From Pseudomonadota bacterium (GTDB lineage Bacteria; Pseudomonadota; Alphaproteobacteria; Reyranellales; Reyranellaceae): DNA of 57,598 bases. Made by a program: the position numbers and the translations under genes. Location of the stretch: assembly GCA_018240685.1 (NCBI GenBank), contig JAFEFG010000014.1:1-57598 (forward strand). Direction: 5' to 3'. The notes beneath the pieces were generated by a model. That model was not told the origin of the DNA. It saw only the letters and a list, made by a program, of their open reading frames with translations, and did no database searches. This document shows positions 54,692 to 57,598 of the stretch, in pieces (positions within the stretch are counted from its first letter, which is position 1; the number at the start of each line of letters is the position of its first letter).

Positions 54692-55071
54692 CCCCCTCCA
54701 CGCCCCCGCCCGCCCTGCCCAACGTCGAGGAACTGCGCGACCTGATCGACCAGTGGGCGGGCTTCGTCACGGATCTCGAGAAGAAGGACTACACGTTCGA
54801 TCTCGACAACTGGCGGAACGACGTCGACGTGCGCGAGTTGATCCTGGAGGCGCTGCCGATGTTCAGCCGGGAGGAAATCGGCGATCACGCCCGGAAGCTC
54901 GACGACGCCGACAAGATCTTCATGGCGACGACGCATCCTTTCCGCCGCTGCGTATGGGGTGGCGGCACGGCGAAGAAGGAAAAGTGGACCGCGCAAAACA
55001 ACTGGTGGTACTTCCGCACGCCGATCCGATCGAATGCGCAGCTCGAAGACGAGCTGGCGACGGTGCGATAG
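54688..55071 (+). CDS. small acidic protein, probable immunity partner
   Basis: A 127-residue protein of no family I can name. It is acidic in the first half (VEELRDLIDQWAGF, FDLDNWRNDVDVRELILEALPMF) and has a Trp-rich C-terminal region (CVWGGG, NNWWYFRTP). Its ATG overlaps the TGA of the nuclease-like gene (ATGA), and such tight coupling and size are typical of CDI-type immunity genes. No signal peptide, so it would act in the cytoplasm. Pairing with the nuclease is inferred from position and properties, not from recognised homology. Confidence 0.5.
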   Translation: MTPSTPPPALPNVEELRDLIDQWAGFVTDLEKKDYTFDLDNWRNDVDVRELILEALPMFSREEIGDHARKLDDADKIFMATTHPFRRCVWGGGTAKKEKWTAQNNWWYFRTPIRSNAQLEDELATVR

Positions 55072-55140
55072 TCTTCGTCCGGACCGCAGGCCGTCGGCCC
55101 GCCCCGAGAACCGCGGAGCACCGGTCCGCACGAGCATGAG

Positions 55141-55908
55141 ATGGCAAGCAGCAAAATCCTCGTCGAGCGCAATGGCGCCGTCACCACCATCGTCATCAAC
55201 CGCCCGCAGGCCAGGAACGCACTGGACAACGAAGCCGCCCATGCGCTCGCCGACGCGCTCCGCACCTTCGAGGCGGATGCCGACGCCCGCGTCGGCGTGC
55301 TGACCGGCGCCGGCGGCGCCTTCTGCGCCGGCGCGGATCTCAAGGAACTGGGGACGGGGACCGACTACTTCCCCTGGGCCGGCAGCGACGAAGGCCCGTT
55401 GCGGATGCCGCTCGGCAAGCCGGTCGTCGCCGCCGTCGAGGGGCATGCCTGCGCCGGCGGCCTGGGGGTGGCGCTCTTCTGCGACATCCGCATCGTCGAC
55501 GAGACAGCCGTCTTCGGGGTCTTTTCGCGCCGCTGGGGCGTGCCCATGAGCGACGGCACGACCGTGCGCCTGCCGCGCATCGTCGGCCAGGGCCGCGCGC
55601 TCGACATGCTGCTCACGGGCCGCGCCGTGAACGCCGACGAGGCGATCGCCATCGGCCTCGCCACGCGCAAGGTGGCCCGCGGCACCACGCGTGCCGAGGC
55701 CGAGAAGCTCGCCGCACAGATCGCCGGGTTCCCGCCCATCGCCATGACGTCGGATCGCCAGTCGGCATACGAAAGCTTCGATCGTCCCGCGGCCGCCGCC
55801 ATCCGGCGCGAGATGGAACTGTCGCTTGAAGCGCGCCGGCAGGAGTCCCAAAAAGGCGCCGCACGGTTCGCCCAGGGCGAAGGCCGACACGGCCAATTCC
55901 GCAAATAG
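55141..55908 (+). CDS. crotonase-family protein
   Basis: A 255-residue enoyl-CoA hydratase/isomerase-fold protein. The oxyanion-hole segments are GAGGAFCAGADLKEL (about 58-72) and AVEGHACAGGLGVALFCDIRI. By eye the position of the catalytic Glu144 of rat hydratase (QPE) reads VFS here (FGVFSRRWGVPMSDGTTVRL), so ordinary hydration may not be its reaction; many bacterial paralogues with the SRRWGVP motif share this. An oxidoreductase gene follows 17 bp downstream in the same direction. Confidence 0.85.
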   Translation: MASSKILVERNGAVTTIVINRPQARNALDNEAAHALADALRTFEADADARVGVLTGAGGAFCAGADLKELGTGTDYFPWAGSDEGPLRMPLGKPVVAAVEGHACAGGLGVALFCDIRIVDETAVFGVFSRRWGVPMSDGTTVRLPRIVGQGRALDMLLTGRAVNADEAIAIGLATRKVARGTTRAEAEKLAAQIAGFPPIAMTSDRQSAYESFDRPAAAAIRREMELSLEARRQESQKGAARFAQGEGRHGQFRK

Positions 55909-55925
55909 GGAGTTGAAAGGTACGA

Positions 55926-56948
55926 ATGCGCGCACTGGTCTGTCACGCCTACGGGCCGATCGAACATCTCAAGGTCGAGGACCGCCCGGCTCCCAAGCCG
56001 AGGACGGGCGAGATCCTGATCCGGGTCGGCGCCGCCGGCGTGAGCTTCGCCGCGATGCTGGGGGTGCAGGGCAAGCACCAGAACAAGCCGCCGCTTCCCT
56101 ACATCCCGGGCAATGAACTGGCGGGCCATGTCGAGGAACTCGGCCTCGGCGTCGAAACCCTCAAGGTCGGCGACCGGGTCATGACCGGCGTGCCGCAAGG
56201 CGCCTTCGCCGAATATGCGGTCGCGACGGCGGCCAACGCGGTGCGCATCCCCGACATCATGCCCTATGCGGAAGCGACCAACTTCCCGACGCTCTATCCC
56301 ACCGCCTACGGTGCGCTGAAGTGGAAGGCCAACCTCCAGCCCGGCGAAGTGCTGCTGGTCCATGGTGCGGGCGGCGGCTCCGGCCTCACCGGCATCGAGG
56401 TCGGCAAGGCGATGGGCGCCACGGTGATCGCTTCCGCCGGCGGTGCCGACAAGCTCGCCGCCGCCAAGGAAGCCGGCGCCGACCATCTGATCGACTATCG
56501 CCAGGAGGACCTGCGCACCAAGGTGCTGGAGATCACCGACGGCCGCGGCGCCGACGTGATCTACGATCCGGTCGGCGGATCGGCCTTCGACGCCTCCCTG
56601 CGCTGCATCGCCCCCGAGGGCCGCATCATCCCGATGGGCTTCGCCAGCGGCACCGTCCCCCAGATTCCCGCCAATATCCTGCTGGTCAAGAACGTGACGG
56701 TGATCGGCTTCTACTACGGCTACTGGAACGGCTGGGGCGGCAAGAGCGCGCCGAGCCCGAAGGAGGCCGCGGCCCTCGACCGGCGCCGCGCCATGGTCGC
56801 CGAGGCCCAGAAGGAGCTGATGCGCTGGTACACGGAAGGCAAGCTGAGGGCGACCGTCGCGGCGACCTTCGACCTCGCCGACTGGGTCAAGGCATTCAAG
56901 CTGATCGAGCAGCGGACCGTCGTCGGCAAGGCGGTCCTGGTTCCCTGA
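55926..56948 (+). CDS. NADPH:quinone oxidoreductase-family (zinc-independent MDR)
   Basis: A 340-residue medium-chain dehydrogenase/reductase. The N-terminal domain holds YIPGNELAGHVEELG, the NADPH Rossmann site VHGAGGGSGLTGIEVGKAMGATVIASAGG, and a late VIYDPVGGSAFDASLR. The zinc-binding Cys and His of alcohol dehydrogenases are absent, as in quinone oxidoreductases and enoyl reductases of this family. An AAAGGT ribosome site lies upstream. It probably reduces a quinone or an enone, in transcript with the crotonase and the FMN reductase. Confidence 0.88.
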   Translation: MRALVCHAYGPIEHLKVEDRPAPKPRTGEILIRVGAAGVSFAAMLGVQGKHQNKPPLPYIPGNELAGHVEELGLGVETLKVGDRVMTGVPQGAFAEYAVATAANAVRIPDIMPYAEATNFPTLYPTAYGALKWKANLQPGEVLLVHGAGGGSGLTGIEVGKAMGATVIASAGGADKLAAAKEAGADHLIDYRQEDLRTKVLEITDGRGADVIYDPVGGSAFDASLRCIAPEGRIIPMGFASGTVPQIPANILLVKNVTVIGFYYGYWNGWGGKSAPSPKEAAALDRRRAMVAEAQKELMRWYTEGKLRATVAATFDLADWVKAFKLIEQRTVVGKAVLVP

Positions 56949-56977
56949 TCGCCGCACGCCGCGGGCGGGCGGCCGTC

Positions 56978-57514
56978 GTGCTGCACCTTCTCGCCGTGTC
57001 CGGCAGCCTGCGCGCCGGCTCGTCGAACGCCGCGCTTCTCGATGCCGCGTGCCGGCTGGCGCCGGCCGGGATCGGCATCGAGATCTATCCCGACCTGGGA
57101 CGGCTGCCGCACTTCAATCCCGATCTCGAACCGGAGCCGCCGCCGATCGTCGCGGAACTGCGCGCCCGCATCGGCCGCGCCGACGGGCTGCTCGTGTCCT
57201 GTCCCGAATATGCGCGCGGGATCCCGGGCTCGTTCAAGAACATGCTCGACTGGCTGGTCGGCAGCACCACCTTTCCCGACAAGCCGGTGGCGCTGTTCAA
57301 CGCCTCGCCACGCGCCTCCGAGGCCCAGGCCGCCCTGCGCCTCGTGCTGGAGACGATGTCGGCCCGGCTCGTCGACGCGGCGTCGATCTCGGTCGACCTG
57401 CTGTCGCGGAAGATGGACGCGGCGGCCATCGCCACCGATGCCGCGACGGCAGCGATTATCGTCCATGCCCTGCAGCGCTTCGCCGACGCCATCCGGTGCC
57501 ACGACATGCCGTGA
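56978..57514 (+). CDS. NADPH-dependent FMN reductase-family protein
   Basis: A 178-residue flavodoxin-like reductase. The phosphate loop is VSGSLRAGSSNAALLDAACRL, and the second family motif is SCPEYARGIPGSFKNMLDWLVG. It uses NADPH to reduce FMN, azo compounds or quinones. The start is not certain: GTG at 56978 begins the domain without a strong ribosome site, and the gene lies 29 bp after the quinone oxidoreductase. A hairpin and a tandem repeat array follow. Confidence 0.82.
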   Translation: MLHLLAVSGSLRAGSSNAALLDAACRLAPAGIGIEIYPDLGRLPHFNPDLEPEPPPIVAELRARIGRADGLLVSCPEYARGIPGSFKNMLDWLVGSTTFPDKPVALFNASPRASEAQAALRLVLETMSARLVDAASISVDLLSRKMDAAAIATDAATAAIIVHALQRFADAIRCHDMP

Positions 57515-57521
57515 TCCTGTT

Positions 57522-57544
57522 CCAACCGCCTTCGGGACGGTTGG
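57522..57544 (+). terminator. hairpin after the FMN reductase gene
   Basis: CCAACCG (57522-57528), 9-nt loop, CGGTTGG (57538-57544), 8 bp after the stop. There is no T-run; the right arm merges into the first unit of the tandem array, so it may be part of the repeat instead of a terminator. Confidence 0.35.
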
Positions 57545-57598
57545 GACAGGCGGGACAGTTGGGACAAGCGGGACGGGCGGGACAACCGGGACAAGTGG
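57534..57598. repeat. 9-bp tandem repeat array, cut by the window end
   Basis: Seven consecutive 9-bp units of the form GGGACRRNY (GGGACGGTT, GGGACAGGC, GGGACAGTT, GGGACAAGC, GGGACGGGC, GGGACAACC, GGGACAAGT) from 57534 to 57596, followed by GG. The first five bases are constant and the last four vary. The array runs off the window, so its full length is unknown. It lies just after a gene end. Confidence 0.85.

Overview
This is a GC-rich, densely coded chromosomal window of about 57.6 kb. Gene content points to an aerobic alphaproteobacterium of Rhodospirillales or Hyphomicrobiales type; a Reyranella-like soil or freshwater heterotroph would fit. The evidence is a CtaA/Cox15 heme A synthase, ETF-ubiquinone oxidoreductase, an Omp25/31-like porin, FixK/FNR-type boxes, many acyl-CoA enzymes and several lone amidohydrolases and alpha/beta hydrolases. 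The taxonomic guess is inference from gene content only. I see no rRNA, tRNA, CRISPR array, integrase or insertion sequence.

Layout. 1-1876: the end of a PcaD-like hydrolase and an acyl-CoA dehydrogenase. 2319-8182: a five-gene nucleobase/nucleoside operon with a BMP-family binding protein, a two-domain ABC ATPase, two permeases and a CodA-like cytosine deaminase. 8232-14800: a FUSC membrane protein, three alpha/beta hydrolases, an N-acyl-D-amino-acid deacylase and a cupin. 14841-16473: a fatty acid desaturase with an operator over its -10 box, and a convergent TetR regulator. 16859-18149: a small stress island (host-attachment protein, HPF/RaiA-like protein, ChaB) with FNR/FixK-like boxes. 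18289-21572: methylmalonate-semialdehyde dehydrogenase, then a divergent Lrp/AsnC regulator and alanine dehydrogenase.

21591-34405: an orphan family-5 binding protein, an acyl-CoA ligase, a GMC oxidoreductase, an ACMSD-like amidohydrolase, a three-gene operon (free-standing RAM domain, serine hydrolase, EthD-like protein), an RhlE helicase, a cupin, a methyltransferase and an unusual double-barrel outer-membrane protein. 34441-40505: a 1167-residue flavoprotein that resembles NfnB and NfnA/PyrK fused in one chain, then heme A synthase and a SEL1-repeat/peptidoglycan-binding protein. 40513-44814: ETF-QO, a TPR protein and IspE on one strand. 44934-51487: a MetX-like acyltransferase, a uracil-DNA glycosylase, GNAT and PanE-like proteins, a Pcs60/AAE3-like CoA ligase and malate synthase.

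51654-55071: a urate module (NCS2 permease and PuuD urate hydroxylase) that runs directly into a membrane-anchored CdiA/BECR-type nuclease-like protein overlapped by a small acidic protein, which looks like a toxin-immunity pair. 55141-57598: a crotonase, a quinone oxidoreductase, an FMN reductase and a 9-bp tandem repeat array cut by the window edge.

How it fits together: most genes serve oxidation of organic acids, acyl-CoAs, amino acids and nucleobases. Acyl-CoA dehydrogenase delivers electrons through ETF and ETF-QO to the respiratory chain, for which CtaA makes heme A. MmsA and malate synthase supply central metabolism. The most noteworthy items are the nuclease/immunity-like pair, the single-chain Nfn-like enzyme, the FNR/FixK-marked stress island and the operator-covered desaturase promoter.
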